64,000 nucleotides of DNA, taken from Paenibacillus vini. GTDB taxonomy: Bacteria; Bacillota; Bacilli; Paenibacillales; Paenibacillaceae. Made by a program: the position numbers and the translations under genes. The stretch is from positions 107,736 to 171,735 of the forward strand of contig NZ_BOSL01000013.1 of assembly GCF_018403325.1 (NCBI RefSeq), given 5' to 3'. This document shows positions 7,958-16,743 of this stretch, in pieces (the first letter of the stretch is position 1; each line of letters opens with the position of its first letter). The notes under the pieces are model-generated. The model saw nothing but the letters and a program-made list of their open reading frames with translations, did no database searches and was not told the origin of the DNA.

Positions 7958-8335
7958 ATCAAGATCACAGACGAAGAAATCGCAGCAGCCGAGCGCGTCG
8001 TCCCGGTCGTTCGCCTAATCGAACAAATCGTAACGTACCGCCGGCCCGGTGCCTATCAATTCGCGGAGAACTTTCCTAAGGAATCCGCAACCTGGCGCGA
8101 AGTATCGATGCTATTCCGTCAATCACCCGTTATTGAGGTGCGCAATTTCGGCCAGGCAATGGCGGAGGTTGCTGGCGGACTTAGGACGGTGGACAAGGTG
8201 GCGCAAGAGGGTAGTCCGGCGGAATCGAAGAGCGCAATAACGGCGTTAAGTCGGTCGTCTAAGGCGCTAAATAATGCGTGGGGAGCGTTTTCGACGCGCT
8301 TGATACGCGAGGCGGTGGCGGTCAATGGCGTTTGA
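7958..8335 (+). CDS. Unknown prophage protein upstream of tape measure, apparent ATC start
   Basis: The coding frame is clear from about 7958 (ITDEEIAAAERVVPVVRLI...) to the stop at 8335, 125 residues. An in-frame TAA lies at 7943-7945, and no ATG, GTG or TTG occurs before 8108. A strong ribosome site, aaggggg (7944-7950), is 7 bases before ATC 7958. So initiation at AUC is the simplest reading. The position just before the tape measure is where tail assembly chaperones usually lie, but no chaperone motif is recognised. Confidence 0.55.
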   Translation: MKITDEEIAAAERVVPVVRLIEQIVTYRRPGAYQFAENFPKESATWREVSMLFRQSPVIEVRNFGQAMAEVAGGLRTVDKVAQEGSPAESKSAITALSRSSKALNNAWGAFSTRLIREAVAVNGV

Positions 8336-10181
8336 TTTAGTCGCGAAATTAAAGCTTCAAGATAATTTCTCCGATAAGATGCGTAAAGTTACAAAGATGA
8401 CCGAAAGGGCAGTCAAAGCGACGGACAGCTATACCGATGCAAACGGCCGCCTCCGTAATGCGCAAGGTAAATTCGTATCGTCCGGAAAGAGCGCGACGAA
8501 GCAAATGTCCGCGCTCGAGCGCATGATGCAGCGGGCCAGCCGGTCGGCGAACACATTCGGTAAAAACGCCAGCAACGCAATGAACCGGGCTGCTCGCGGA
8601 ACTGGCGGACTCGTGCGCGGTATTGGTGCGGTGGCGACGGCGTACCTGGGCGCAAAAGCTGCGGCTGGTCTCTTCGATAAGACGATTGGTGCCGCGGCTC
8701 AGTACGAGATGCGCGAGGTAACGGTTAAGGCGATGTTCGGCGGTAACTTTACGAAAAACGCGCAAAAGTATCTCGATTTCGTCGAGGGACGCGCAGCCGT
8801 TTCGCAGTTTTCGATGGACGATTTTTTGACTGCGGGGAAATCGTTTATACCGACGACAAAAGATAACGCGCAACTTGCGAAAATGATCAACTTGGCGGAA
8901 AGACTTGGCGCGATCGATCCGGATCAAGGATTAACCGGCGCGGCCTTTGCGTTGAAAGAGTTCTTTAGTGGCGATGCGGTTTCGTTGGTAGAGCGGTTTG
9001 AATTGCCGCGTAAAGTAATGAATGACCTTAAGGACCTCCCGCTCGAAAAGCAGCTCAAAGAACTCGACAAGTACTTTGATAAGATCGGCGCAACAAACGA
9101 GCTAATCGAAGCGCAAGCGGCAACCGGAATGGGCGAATGGCGGCGAGCTACGGCGAAGATGACACGAGCACTCCGCGAAATGGGTACGCAAGGACTGGAA
9201 AAGATAAAACCGCTATTACGCGACTTTAACAAGTGGCTTGAAAGTCCGAGTTTCCAGAAATTCAAAGAGGCCGGGACTAAGGCTTTCGCCGAAGTATTCC
9301 AAGGTGCGTCAAATATGGTTCGTAAAGCAACAGACTACATCAACACGCACTTCCTGGATAACCCTGAGTTTAAGAAGTTGGAGACGTTTGAAAGCAAAGT
9401 CAAGTTTGTGCTTAGTGATCTTGCTCCGGTATTAAGTGACGGCATGAAGTTCGGCGGTGAACTTGCAAGTAAAATGATCTCCGGCATGATTCCGTCAATG
9501 ACGAAGGGGATTCTGGATAATCCAGTACTTGCCACTACGCTCGGTGTCGCGGCATTAATCGCAAGCCCGACGCCTATCGGCCTTACTGTTGCACTATCTG
9601 TAACTGCGCCCGCCTGGTTTAAGGCTCTTGTTGAGGGAGTCTCCCCAACAATCCAGGGACGCGAAGAGTTTAACCGAGAGTACAACGCGTGGCAAAAAGG
9701 CGTCGAGGAAGCGTCCAAGCCTGATTATAAAGTTCCGGGAGTAGAAGAGGGGTGGGCGTTTGTTGCTCCAGAACCTAAAACCTGGGGCAAAAATGCTTGG
9801 GAAGGGTTTTCCGGTGGTTTTAATTCAATCCGCGACTGGATCAAACACCCCACTCAGTTAGACCTCTCGGGTGTCCAAGGCTCACAATCAAGCGTAAATG
9901 AAGAGGCCCGTAAGTACTTGTATATTGGAGGCGCAAAAAAGCCTAACGGCCACGCCGGCGGACTCGACCGTGTCCCTTATAACGGTTATACCGCGCGTCT
10001 CCACCGTGACGAGACCGTACTCACGCGTACAGAAGCGCAGGAGTACCGCGAGAATCAAAGCGGAACCGGAAAGGGGAGTCGCGGAGATGGCCCGTTGATT
10101 CACATCGCGAATCTGACCGTCCGTAATGATTCGGATATTGACCGGATCGCTCGCGAATTGGCCGGATTACTTGCCGGATAG
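8325..10181 (+). CDS. Phage tail tape measure protein
   Basis: 618 residues. The N-terminus is a helical region rich in Lys, Thr and Ala (MAFDLVAKLKLQDNFSDKM). Then come glycine- and alanine-rich hydrophobic helices (GLVRGIGAVATAYLGAKAAAGL), further helices and a central hydrophobic segment near residues 395-435. The C-terminus GLDRVPYNGYTARLHRDETVL is the signature tail of Firmicute tape measure proteins. It sets tail length and helps DNA delivery; 618 residues predicts a short to medium tail. The start overlaps the previous gene by 11 bases. Confidence 0.85.
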   Translation: MAFDLVAKLKLQDNFSDKMRKVTKMTERAVKATDSYTDANGRLRNAQGKFVSSGKSATKQMSALERMMQRASRSANTFGKNASNAMNRAARGTGGLVRGIGAVATAYLGAKAAAGLFDKTIGAAAQYEMREVTVKAMFGGNFTKNAQKYLDFVEGRAAVSQFSMDDFLTAGKSFIPTTKDNAQLAKMINLAERLGAIDPDQGLTGAAFALKEFFSGDAVSLVERFELPRKVMNDLKDLPLEKQLKELDKYFDKIGATNELIEAQAATGMGEWRRATAKMTRALREMGTQGLEKIKPLLRDFNKWLESPSFQKFKEAGTKAFAEVFQGASNMVRKATDYINTHFLDNPEFKKLETFESKVKFVLSDLAPVLSDGMKFGGELASKMISGMIPSMTKGILDNPVLATTLGVAALIASPTPIGLTVALSVTAPAWFKALVEGVSPTIQGREEFNREYNAWQKGVEEASKPDYKVPGVEEGWAFVAPEPKTWGKNAWEGFSGGFNSIRDWIKHPTQLDLSGVQGSQSSVNEEARKYLYIGGAKKPNGHAGGLDRVPYNGYTARLHRDETVLTRTEAQEYRENQSGTGKGSRGDGPLIHIANLTVRNDSDIDRIARELAGLLAG

Positions 10182-10192
10182 GAGGCGATACC

Positions 10193-11185
10193 ATTAACGA
10201 GATTCAAGTTTTATACGACGGAAAGTATTGGGTCGAGCCGCTCGTTAAATCCGCAGAGTGGTCCGGAGATGTCGCGGAACCCTACCGGACTTTAACGCTG
10301 ACATTGTCCAATACGCTAAATGGCAAGGAACAGGCCATACCGTTTGAGGTCGGAAAAGAGGTCCGTTTCTACGCGAACAATACCGGTCTGTTTCGCGGAA
10401 TTATCTTCAAATACGATATAACGGACCGAGGTGAGGCCGTCGTTACTGCGCATGATGAAAACGTCTATCTTACGAAAAACGTTGATACGCGCAAGTTTAC
10501 GAAAATGACAGCCGGCGCGATTGTCAAAGAGATATGCAAGGCTTTCGAGGTGCCTGTCGGATCGGTTGCCAATACTGGTTATGTGATCCCGAAAATGATT
10601 CTGCAAGGTAAGACACTATGGGACATGATAGTAACCGCGCTGACCGAAACGAGAAAGCAAAACGGCCGCAAATTCTCCGTTATGTCGAAGGGCGGTCTTT
10701 TGTACCTTCGCGAACGAAAAGAGGAGATAGTCCGCTGGTACTTGGAACGAGGCGTAAACATAACCGGGGCCAACCGGTCGCTGTCGATTGAAGATACGCG
10801 TACGGCCGTAAAGGTTGAAGCTGGCGAGGAGAAAAAGCGAAGGACTGCGGCGGCGAAAGATGTGCCAATGATCGCGAAGTATGGGCTGATGCAGCATTAT
10901 GAAACCGCTGATTCGGATATGAAGAAGTCGCAACTCGACCAGCTCGCTCAGCAACGTTTGAAAGACTTGGCGAAAGTAGGCGAGGAAATCGAAGTGGAGG
11001 CGCTAGGGAATACGGAGGTTATTAGCGGAGTTTCCGTATATGCGTTCGAGTCGATGACGAAGACGGCCGGTGGATACTACGTTACCGCGGATCGACATAC
11101 GTTCGAGGACGGCGCGCACCGAATGTCAGTCTACTTGTCAAAGACGGATGACTTGCCGGAAATCGAATACGTAGACCCGGCGTAA
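10193..11185 (+). CDS. XkdQ-like phage tail hub protein, apparent ATT start
   Basis: 330 residues. The N-terminus IQVLYDGKYWVEPLVKSAEWSGD and the body (beta-rich, TLTLSNTLNGKEQAIPFEVGKEV, then FRGIIFKYD) match the XkdQ/YqbQ family, the base-plate hub related to gpD. The family start requires reading from 10193, where ATT follows GGAGG (10181-10185) by 7 bases; no ATG, GTG or TTG is in frame between there and 10304. A LysM protein usually lies between tape measure and hub but is missing here. A strong terminator follows. Confidence 0.75.
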   Translation: MNEIQVLYDGKYWVEPLVKSAEWSGDVAEPYRTLTLTLSNTLNGKEQAIPFEVGKEVRFYANNTGLFRGIIFKYDITDRGEAVVTAHDENVYLTKNVDTRKFTKMTAGAIVKEICKAFEVPVGSVANTGYVIPKMILQGKTLWDMIVTALTETRKQNGRKFSVMSKGGLLYLRERKEEIVRWYLERGVNITGANRSLSIEDTRTAVKVEAGEEKKRRTAAAKDVPMIAKYGLMQHYETADSDMKKSQLDQLAQQRLKDLAKVGEEIEVEALGNTEVISGVSVYAFESMTKTAGGYYVTADRHTFEDGAHRMSVYLSKTDDLPEIEYVDPA

Positions 11186-11190
11186 TTAAG

Positions 11191-11236
11191 GCGGAGTCTC
11201 GGCGTGAAGGTTGCGCTGCGGCTCCGCTTTTTTTTT
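11191..11236 (+). terminator. Intrinsic terminator after the tail hub gene
   Basis: Arms gcggag and ctccgc around a 25-base loop region, followed by nine T residues. Confidence 0.8.
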
Positions 11237-11332
11237 GTGCGTGTGAAGTTGCGACAATACAGACGAAAAGCAAGCAATAGGGAGATAACGAACGTCCGGC
11301 GAAGATTATGCGAGTATTCTCCGGAGACGGAC

Positions 11333-11644
11333 GTGCACACCGCTTCACAAATACGGCCGAAAATGAGCGAATACACAAAACGGCAATACCGACTATACGC
11401 GACTATTGACGCGGCTTCTCGGCGATTTATGCGTTGTGAAATAGTGTGGATTTCGCGTAATCCGAACTCGGTAATGAATACGAATAATCCGCGTAGGTAT
11501 GCGTTAATCGAAGGGAATAACGTTTCGGATTACTTCGGATATTATGCGGATTTACCCGCCGAAGCGCCCCGGAACGCGACCCCTCGGAAACTTTTCGGAA
11601 ATCGCGCAAATACCGTGTATATACGCTGCATAAACGGTGTATAA
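11333..11644 (+). CDS. Doubtful small ORF at the prophage right end
   Basis: A 103-residue frame from GTG 11333 (weak ggaga upstream). The protein is very basic with no motif. The whole stretch 11237-12008 otherwise shows no clear gene on either strand. It is rich in short TACG/CGCG words like the rest of the prophage and holds two promoter-like sites. Listed with low confidence as the best frame there. Confidence 0.25.
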   Translation: MHTASQIRPKMSEYTKRQYRLYATIDAASRRFMRCEIVWISRNPNSVMNTNNPRRYALIEGNNVSDYFGYYADLPAEAPRNATPRKLFGNRANTVYIRCINGV

Positions 11645-11889
11645 TCGCATATTTGCGCAAGTGTCCGAAGAGGTAAATGAGAGAATGGCGTAATGGTGCG
11701 GCTTCCCAGGCGCAAGAGTAATACACAAAATGCGCGTTTTGTGAATATGTCCGCGCGTTAATGCGATAAAGTACGACAAGGGGGCGGGGGGTTCCGGAAA
11801 GGGCGCGTACATGACCTCCGCAGTTTTCTCGCAGGATTTTAAACGTCCAGAAATAACTGGTAAATAAACGCGAATTGGTTCCGCAAGCC

Positions 11890-11919
11890 TTGCGCGAACG
11901 GTCGCCATTAGGGTATAAT
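11890..11919 (+). promoter_or_regulatory. Sigma-A-type promoter near attR
   Basis: TTGCGC (11890-11895), 18-base spacer, TATAAT (11914-11919). It points into the right prophage end, with no open frame downstream before the terminator at 12169. A short transcript of about 250-270 bases would result. Another extended -10 (tgTATAAT) occurs near 11640. Confidence 0.45.
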
Positions 11920-12008
11920 TCGATCAACGCGATTATACGCCATAGAGGATCGTGATTAACAAGTACATACGGGTATTAACAATCCCGCTTATCCGCGATA
12001 AACGTTGA

Positions 12009-12143
12009 TCTGACGCGGTTTTAGCCAAGCGCAAGCCGTACGCTAGATTTACGATCAACAACCCGAACGCCATCGCTTCCTGCGGCTGCGGTCAATCGTT
12101 CCGTATGCGTAACGAAGAGGGCCGTCCGGAAGTTTGCGACTGA
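12009..12143 (+). pseudogene. 3' fragment of an ErpA/HesB-type iron-sulfur carrier gene (likely attR)
   Basis: From about 12045 the frame reads RFTINNPNAIASCGCGQSF and ends EGRPEVCD, which is the C-terminal cluster-binding part of the HesB/ErpA/IscA family, including the CGCG motif. Upstream the family similarity stops and a TGA lies at 12006-12008; no start is present. This is what remains on one side when a prophage integrates in the 3' end of a gene. The complete gene, with a phage-supplied end, would be at the left border outside the window. The att core should lie within about 12040-12095. Confidence 0.7.
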
Positions 12144-12168
12144 TGATCCCGCATTAATTTCAACTTAG

Positions 12169-12195
12169 AGCCTTCCCATAAGGGAAGGCTTTTGT
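12169..12195 (+). terminator. Terminator of the iron-sulfur carrier gene
   Basis: Nine-base-pair perfect stem agccttccc/gggaaggct with ATAA loop, followed by tttgtattt. Confidence 0.85.
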
Positions 12196-12305
12196 ATTTC
12201 CATTGTTTTTCCGTAAAATTAATCCGCATTTAAACGGAGACGCCTTCTTTTTTAACCTGCGGGAAGTACGATAGAGATATCAAAGTATTTATATGGTGGA
12301 GGGAT

Positions 12306-13799
12306 ATGGTGAGGCCTTTAGAAGTTATCTTATTTGCGGGGATAATTCTACTCTGGCTGGCGGTATTATTTATACGCCGGTTGAGCAAAAAAGTCGGATG
12401 GGTCATCGTTGGAATTTGTTTTATAGCTCTAGTGGTTCAATGGCTCGTTGAAGGCTACCGATGGCAACTGGTTCCGGCCTATTTTTCTTTACTTCTGCTG
12501 GCGGCAGCTGTTGCCTTGCAAAGGTCGGGGACACCACATCAGGGGAACTGGCGGAGAAAGGCGGGGAAGTTTCTGCTGCTCGCGGTATCCGGCATCGGTA
12601 TCCTTGTCTCAGCCGCATTGGCTGTGCTACTTCCTGTATTCCGGCTTCCTGAACCGGACGGGATCTATGCAGTAGGGACGGAGAGCTTCATGTTTGTTGA
12701 TCCACAGCGGATGGAGACCTACACGGAAGATCCTGATGATCATCGAACCCTGATGGTAACAATCTGGTATCCGGCGGAACGAGCGGCAACAGGAAAACGA
12801 GCCATGCTTCTCCCGCAATCGGGAGCCGAAGGAATGGAGAAGCATTTTTTGAGTACCTATTCGGAAGCAATGGGACTCCCTGATTTTGCGCTGGATTACT
12901 GGAAGTACCTTCGAGGCAACAGTTATGAAAAAGCTGAGATAGCTTCATCAGGCACGGCTCCTTACCCGATCATTCTGCTCAGCCATGGCCTGGGGACCAC
13001 GAGAATGCTTCATACTTCGCAAGCGGAAAACCTGGCAAGCCAGGGATATGTCGTGGCGGCCATTGATCACACCTACAGCACCACGGCTACGGTGTTCCCG
13101 GATGGGGAAGTCACCGGGTTTCAAGCGAAGATGGACGGAGACGACTTCTTGAAATCCGGGAAAGAACTCGGTGAGACTTGGGCTGCTGACGTCGATTTCG
13201 TAATTGAGTGTTTGGAACGCTTTAACCAAGGGGAGAATCCCGGGAGATTCAAGGGAATGCTGGATGTCAGCAAGATCGGAGTCATGGGCCACTCTTTCGG
13301 CGGGGCAACCGCTTATCATCTTGCAGCTACCCGCGACAAAATTAAAGCAGGAATCAATATGGACGGGACGAATTATGATGTGTTCGATGAGAAGCATATT
13401 TTGACCAAACCTTTTTTGTTCATGGAATCGGGTGCATTCAAAAACTTCATTCAAGGTAGTGGATTGGATGGAGAGGGAGCCGAACCGGAACGAATGAGAG
13501 AAATCATCAATAATGAAAAGTCCATAATCGGGAGTGCCCAGCAAAATAATGGTCATTTTATCTACATCGAAGGCAGTGAGCATTATAATTTCACCGATCT
13601 CCCCCTCTACTCTCCACTGGTATCGCTGACCGGGATGACAGGGACACTCGAAGCAAACAGGGGTGCCGGTATCGTGAATGATTATGTACTGGATTTCTTT
13701 GATACTTATCTAAAAGGTAAAAAGTCAGCGCTCCTGGCCGAAAACGTTGATATTTATCCCGAAGTAAAAAGAGACTTGGAATTTACGCCGACGGAATAA
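12306..13799 (+). CDS. Membrane-anchored alpha/beta hydrolase (PAF-acetylhydrolase/dienelactone hydrolase type)
   Basis: 497 residues. Four hydrophobic segments occupy the first 120 residues (VILFAGIILLWLAVLF; VGWVIVGICFIALVV; and two more). The rest is an alpha/beta hydrolase resembling the PAF-acetylhydrolase isoform II family, with an oxyanion-region motif (PYPIILLSHGLG) and nucleophile elbow GHSFGGA near residue 330. It probably hydrolyses esters or lipids at the outer membrane face. It is the first complete host gene after the prophage and has its own terminator. Confidence 0.75.
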   Translation: MVRPLEVILFAGIILLWLAVLFIRRLSKKVGWVIVGICFIALVVQWLVEGYRWQLVPAYFSLLLLAAAVALQRSGTPHQGNWRRKAGKFLLLAVSGIGILVSAALAVLLPVFRLPEPDGIYAVGTESFMFVDPQRMETYTEDPDDHRTLMVTIWYPAERAATGKRAMLLPQSGAEGMEKHFLSTYSEAMGLPDFALDYWKYLRGNSYEKAEIASSGTAPYPIILLSHGLGTTRMLHTSQAENLASQGYVVAAIDHTYSTTATVFPDGEVTGFQAKMDGDDFLKSGKELGETWAADVDFVIECLERFNQGENPGRFKGMLDVSKIGVMGHSFGGATAYHLAATRDKIKAGINMDGTNYDVFDEKHILTKPFLFMESGAFKNFIQGSGLDGEGAEPERMREIINNEKSIIGSAQQNNGHFIYIEGSEHYNFTDLPLYSPLVSLTGMTGTLEANRGAGIVNDYVLDFFDTYLKGKKSALLAENVDIYPEVKRDLEFTPTE

Positions 13800-13808
13800 T
13801 ACTCGCGA

Positions 13809-13857
13809 AAAAGGCGTTACCGAAGGGTCCGTAGACCTTTCAGTAACGCCTTTCTGT
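13809..13857. terminator. Bidirectional terminator
   Basis: Stem aaaggcgttac/gtaacgccttt between two convergent genes, with A- and T-rich flanks serving both strands. Confidence 0.8.
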
Positions 13858-13862
13858 TTCAC

Positions 13863-15068
13863 TTACTGGCTTTGTTCCGGGTTGGTTACTTTAACGGTAA
13901 CCTCCACATCAGGCCCGGGCTCCTGGTCGTTCTCCAGCGGGTCGTACAGATGGGAACGCATCTCGAACCATTTGAACAGGTGGGTAATGACCACCTTCAG
14001 CACTGCATAACCAGGTACCGCCAAAATGATTCCAAGCACGCCGAACAAATTGCCGGCAGTCAAAATAACGAAAATAATTGTGATCGGGTGGATTCTCAGC
14101 GTTTTTCCCATAATCTGCGGGGAAATGAATTTACCCTCGATCAACTGCACCACGGTCCAGACGATGATCAGCTTGAGCAGCATGAACGGTGACGTAACGA
14201 TCGCGATAATGAGCGCCGGTGTGATGGCAATGGCAGGCCCCAGATAAGGAACGATGCTGGTAAATGAAGCGATGATCGCCAGCACCAGGGAGTAATCCAT
14301 GCCGATAATCAAAAATCCGATATACAGCAGGATCCCGATGCAGAAGCTGACGATGATCTGTCCCCGAATGTAAGAGCTGATTTGCCCGTTCATTTCCGAC
14401 ATAACCCGGTTGGTCTGGTTCCGGAAACGGACAGGGACATATCTCAAGATGAAGCCGGGGAGCTTCTTACCGTCCTTAAGCAAATAAAACAGGATGAACG
14501 GAACGGTTACAACGGCGAGGATAATGTCTTTCAGCGCGCCCAGAAATCCGCCGATGCCGGACCAGGCATTATCGAGAATCGTGGTAGCCTGTTCGGAAAT
14601 CGTTTCCCCCAGTTTGGTCGGATTAAATCCGGTCGATTCCTGAACCTGATGAAAGAAGTTGCTGCCGATGACACTTTCGAATTGCAGTTGCACCTCATAA
14701 CTGTATTTAGGGAAATTATCAATCAATTCGGTGATCTGTCTTTGAACGATCGGAACTACGGAAATGATCACAATGGTGATGATTCCGACGATTAACAGGT
14801 AAAGAGCGACGATCGTATAGACGCGAGGAATGCCTTTGCGTTCGAGCCAATCCACCAGCGGGTTCAGCAGATAATAGATCGCGCCTGTCAATAAAATCGG
14901 AAAGAGCACGGTTTTGAGCAGTACGGTTATCGGCTTGAACACGAAAGAGACTTTATCGAATATTAGAATATTCAGTCCAATCAATGCCAGAATCAGAAGA
15001 AAGACTACAAATCGGTTGTTCAGAAAAAACTTTTTGAAGCGATCGCCCCAAGTGTTCGTGCTTCCCAT
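13863..15068 (-). CDS. AI-2E family transporter (PerM/YdbI-type)
   Basis: 401 residues with eight predicted membrane helices in the family order. Two lie at residues about 18-70, one near 85-115 and a long soluble segment at 120-190. A cluster of helices follows to about 370, including the family-typical [17 protein letters not shown]. Members export small molecules or act as Na+/H+ antiporters, so the AI-2 name is not proof of function. ATG at 15068 follows aggagga. The acidic C-terminus is variable. Confidence 0.8.
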   Translation of the reverse strand: MGSTNTWGDRFKKFFLNNRFVVFLLILALIGLNILIFDKVSFVFKPITVLLKTVLFPILLTGAIYYLLNPLVDWLERKGIPRVYTIVALYLLIVGIITIVIISVVPIVQRQITELIDNFPKYSYEVQLQFESVIGSNFFHQVQESTGFNPTKLGETISEQATTILDNAWSGIGGFLGALKDIILAVVTVPFILFYLLKDGKKLPGFILRYVPVRFRNQTNRVMSEMNGQISSYIRGQIIVSFCIGILLYIGFLIIGMDYSLVLAIIASFTSIVPYLGPAIAITPALIIAIVTSPFMLLKLIIVWTVVQLIEGKFISPQIMGKTLRIHPITIIFVILTAGNLFGVLGIILAVPGYAVLKVVITHLFKWFEMRSHLYDPLENDQEPGPDVEVTVKVTNPEQSQ

Positions 15069-15189
15069 GAAAGCAAAGTCCTCCTGTCAATAAAAAAGTT
15101 ACTAATATAGTATTACGCAAAAAAATCATTTAGTTTCAGAGTTTTTCAAAAAAAGCCTTTAAAATCCTCTTAAATAAAAAGAATTCATA

Positions 15190-15222
15190 TTCCTTCGGTT
15201 TGCCGAAGGCTATGAATCCCAC
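15190..15222 (-). terminator. Hairpin downstream of the small membrane gene
   Basis: attcata-(t)-tccttcgg-ttt-gccgaagg-(c)-tatgaat stem between two minus-strand genes; poor T-run, so it may also be a processing hairpin. Confidence 0.5.
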
Positions 15223-15235
15223 TGTTTAACGGGTT

Positions 15236-15451
15236 TTAGAAGAACTGCCTTTCTACCATAAAAAATACCATAACCGCGGCCACCAGCGAGAACGCGATGC
15301 ATCCGGCGCCCAGCCCTTTGCGGGATCCCTTGGCGAACTTGAGTCCCGTAATGAACAACATCACTGTGATCGCTGCCAGCATAAGAGACATGGCGATCAT
15401 GGCGAACCAGTATAGAATTTCGAACAGTTTCTCCATCGTCTTATCTTCCAT
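15236..15451 (-). CDS. Small two-helix membrane protein
   Basis: 71 residues from ATG 15451, with gagggg 12 bases upstream; a TTG at 15475 overlaps the ribosome site. Two hydrophobic segments (ILYWFAMIAMSLMLAAITVMLFI and GLGAGCIAFSLVAAVMVFFMV) are joined by a basic loop. Function unknown. Conserved membrane peptides of this type are common near AI-2E genes in Paenibacillus, but I cannot name a family. Confidence 0.6.
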   Translation of the reverse strand: MEDKTMEKLFEILYWFAMIAMSLMLAAITVMLFITGLKFAKGSRKGLGAGCIAFSLVAAVMVFFMVERQFF

Positions 15452-15626
15452 AATGCAAGGAATCCCCCTCTGCAAAAAATCTCGTTAGCCCCTACTATAC
15501 GTTAAATTATTCATTTTGCAAAGAAGCGATAATGATCGCAAAACAGGCATACGCCTTGGACAAACATACAGGAACACCAGACCCGGTTTGAGTATGAATA
15601 ACTTATAACGGAAAGGGGATGGTGTC

Positions 15627-16292
15627 ATGGCGGGAAGACAACTGGCCAACAAATGGCTGAAAACGGAAGCGCTACTACGCAACGCGGACGTGGCCGCCCA
15701 CATACCGCAAACCCGAATGTACAGTGCGGAATCGTTAAGGAGCATGCTGCATCAATTTGGCATGGTGGTCATCAAGCCGCTTAGAGGCGGCGGGGGCTAC
15801 GGCGTTATAAAAGTGACCTACTCCCGAGGGGTATACGCCTTCACTAACATGTCCGCCCAGAAAGCGTTCCGCAGCTTCGATGCAATGTTCCAAGCGTTAA
15901 ACCGGGTGAAAGTAGGCCGGAAATATATGATTCAGCAAGGCATTCATCTGGCCAGAATTGGAGGCCGTCCGATTGACTACCGGGTAAAAGTCGTTAAGCA
16001 GAATGGAGCCTGGGTTTACCGCGCGATGGTAGGGAGACTGGCCCGTCCTGGATTGTTTGTTACAAACTTATGCAAAGGAGGGAGCCTATTAACGGCCAAA
16101 CAGGGTTTAGCTCTCTCGCTTCGCAGAAAAGGGGCAGTACGACAAAAACGACAAGAGATGCGAAACCTCACGAACACATGTATCGGGATCCTTGAATCCG
16201 CCTTTCCGGGCATCGATCAACTGGGGTTTGATTACGGGATTGATCGAAGCGGGAAGGTGTGGATATTCGAAGTAAATACGCGGCCACAGTGA
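15627..16292 (+). CDS. YheC/YheD family ATP-grasp protein
   Basis: 221 residues from ATG 15627 behind aaagggga. Family features: a glycine-rich ATP loop (VVIKPLRGGGGYGVIKV, residues about 47-63), the segment DYRVKVVKQNGAWVYRAMVGR, and the metal-binding end GFDYGIDRSGKVWIFEVNTRPQ. B. subtilis YheC and YheD are spore-coat associated and about 360-450 residues; this is a short, ATP-grasp-only form. Substrate unknown. Confidence 0.8.
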   Translation: MAGRQLANKWLKTEALLRNADVAAHIPQTRMYSAESLRSMLHQFGMVVIKPLRGGGGYGVIKVTYSRGVYAFTNMSAQKAFRSFDAMFQALNRVKVGRKYMIQQGIHLARIGGRPIDYRVKVVKQNGAWVYRAMVGRLARPGLFVTNLCKGGSLLTAKQGLALSLRRKGAVRQKRQEMRNLTNTCIGILESAFPGIDQLGFDYGIDRSGKVWIFEVNTRPQ

Positions 16293-16397
16293 AAAATTTC
16301 CTGAAAATGGTTTATTCCTAAGCTCCTAGGGTTAATAAGTTATAAAAATTAAGCTTTTTACAAAAAAAAATTGGTCGGAAAAAGGGCGGAAATATCC

Positions 16398-16498
16398 TGT
16401 GAATAACTTTTATCCACATTATCCTATCTTATTCTACAATGAATGAGCTTTCTTACTAACATGTTATTCACAGGATTTCCACAGCCTTTTGTGGATAA
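16398..16498. promoter_or_regulatory. Four DnaA boxes upstream of sda
   Basis: TGTGAATAA (16398-16406), TTATCCACA (16410-16418), TTATTCACA (16464-16472) and TGTGGATAA (16490-16498). Two are perfect consensus boxes and two have one change; two sit in each orientation. In B. subtilis, DnaA binds the sda promoter and activates it when replication is disturbed. The boxes here lie just upstream of the sda promoter. Confidence 0.85.
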
Positions 16499-16507
16499 CA
16501 GGAACGC

Positions 16508-16536
16508 TTGTTCTACTGGGAATTTCTTGATATGAT
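16508..16536 (+). promoter_or_regulatory. sda promoter
   Basis: TTGTTC (16508-16513), 17-base spacer, TATGAT (16531-16536), ten bases after the last DnaA box and 30 bases before the sda ATG. Confidence 0.65.
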
Positions 16537-16566
16537 GAGGAAAAATATAGAAGGGATGTGTTATCA

Positions 16567-16707
16567 ATGGCGATGTTGACAGATGAGATGCTGCTTGAAT
16601 CCTATCATATGGCTACTTCGCTTCAATTGGACCGGGAGTTCATCGCACTGCTGTTGGCAGAGATCCATAGACGCGAGCTAATGACTGTTTCACCCTTATT
16701 GCATTAA
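16567..16707 (+). CDS. sda: Sporulation inhibitor Sda
   Basis: 46 residues from ATG 16567 behind gaaggga. The sequence follows the Sda family along its length: LTDEMLLESYHMATSLQLD, then REFIALLLAEIHRREL. Sda is a helical hairpin that binds the histidine kinase KinA/KinB and blocks phosphorelay entry to sporulation while replication is faulty or just initiated. It is normally short-lived; the C-terminal tail here (SPLLH) ends in hydrophobic residues as expected for a ClpXP target. DnaA boxes upstream fit the known control. Length equals B. subtilis Sda. Confidence 0.9.
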   Translation: MAMLTDEMLLESYHMATSLQLDREFIALLLAEIHRRELMTVSPLLH

Positions 16708-16743
16708 GAGAGTAACTGTCGATTTGTGATGGACAAGCTAACG

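Noticed and set aside
11427-11927. A 166-residue minus-strand protein at the prophage right end
   Set aside because: Composition is unlike a real protein, with no ribosome site and no motif.
16398-16498. Chromosomal replication origin from the DnaA boxes
   Set aside because: No dnaA, dnaN or AT-rich unwinding element nearby; the boxes are explained by sda regulation.
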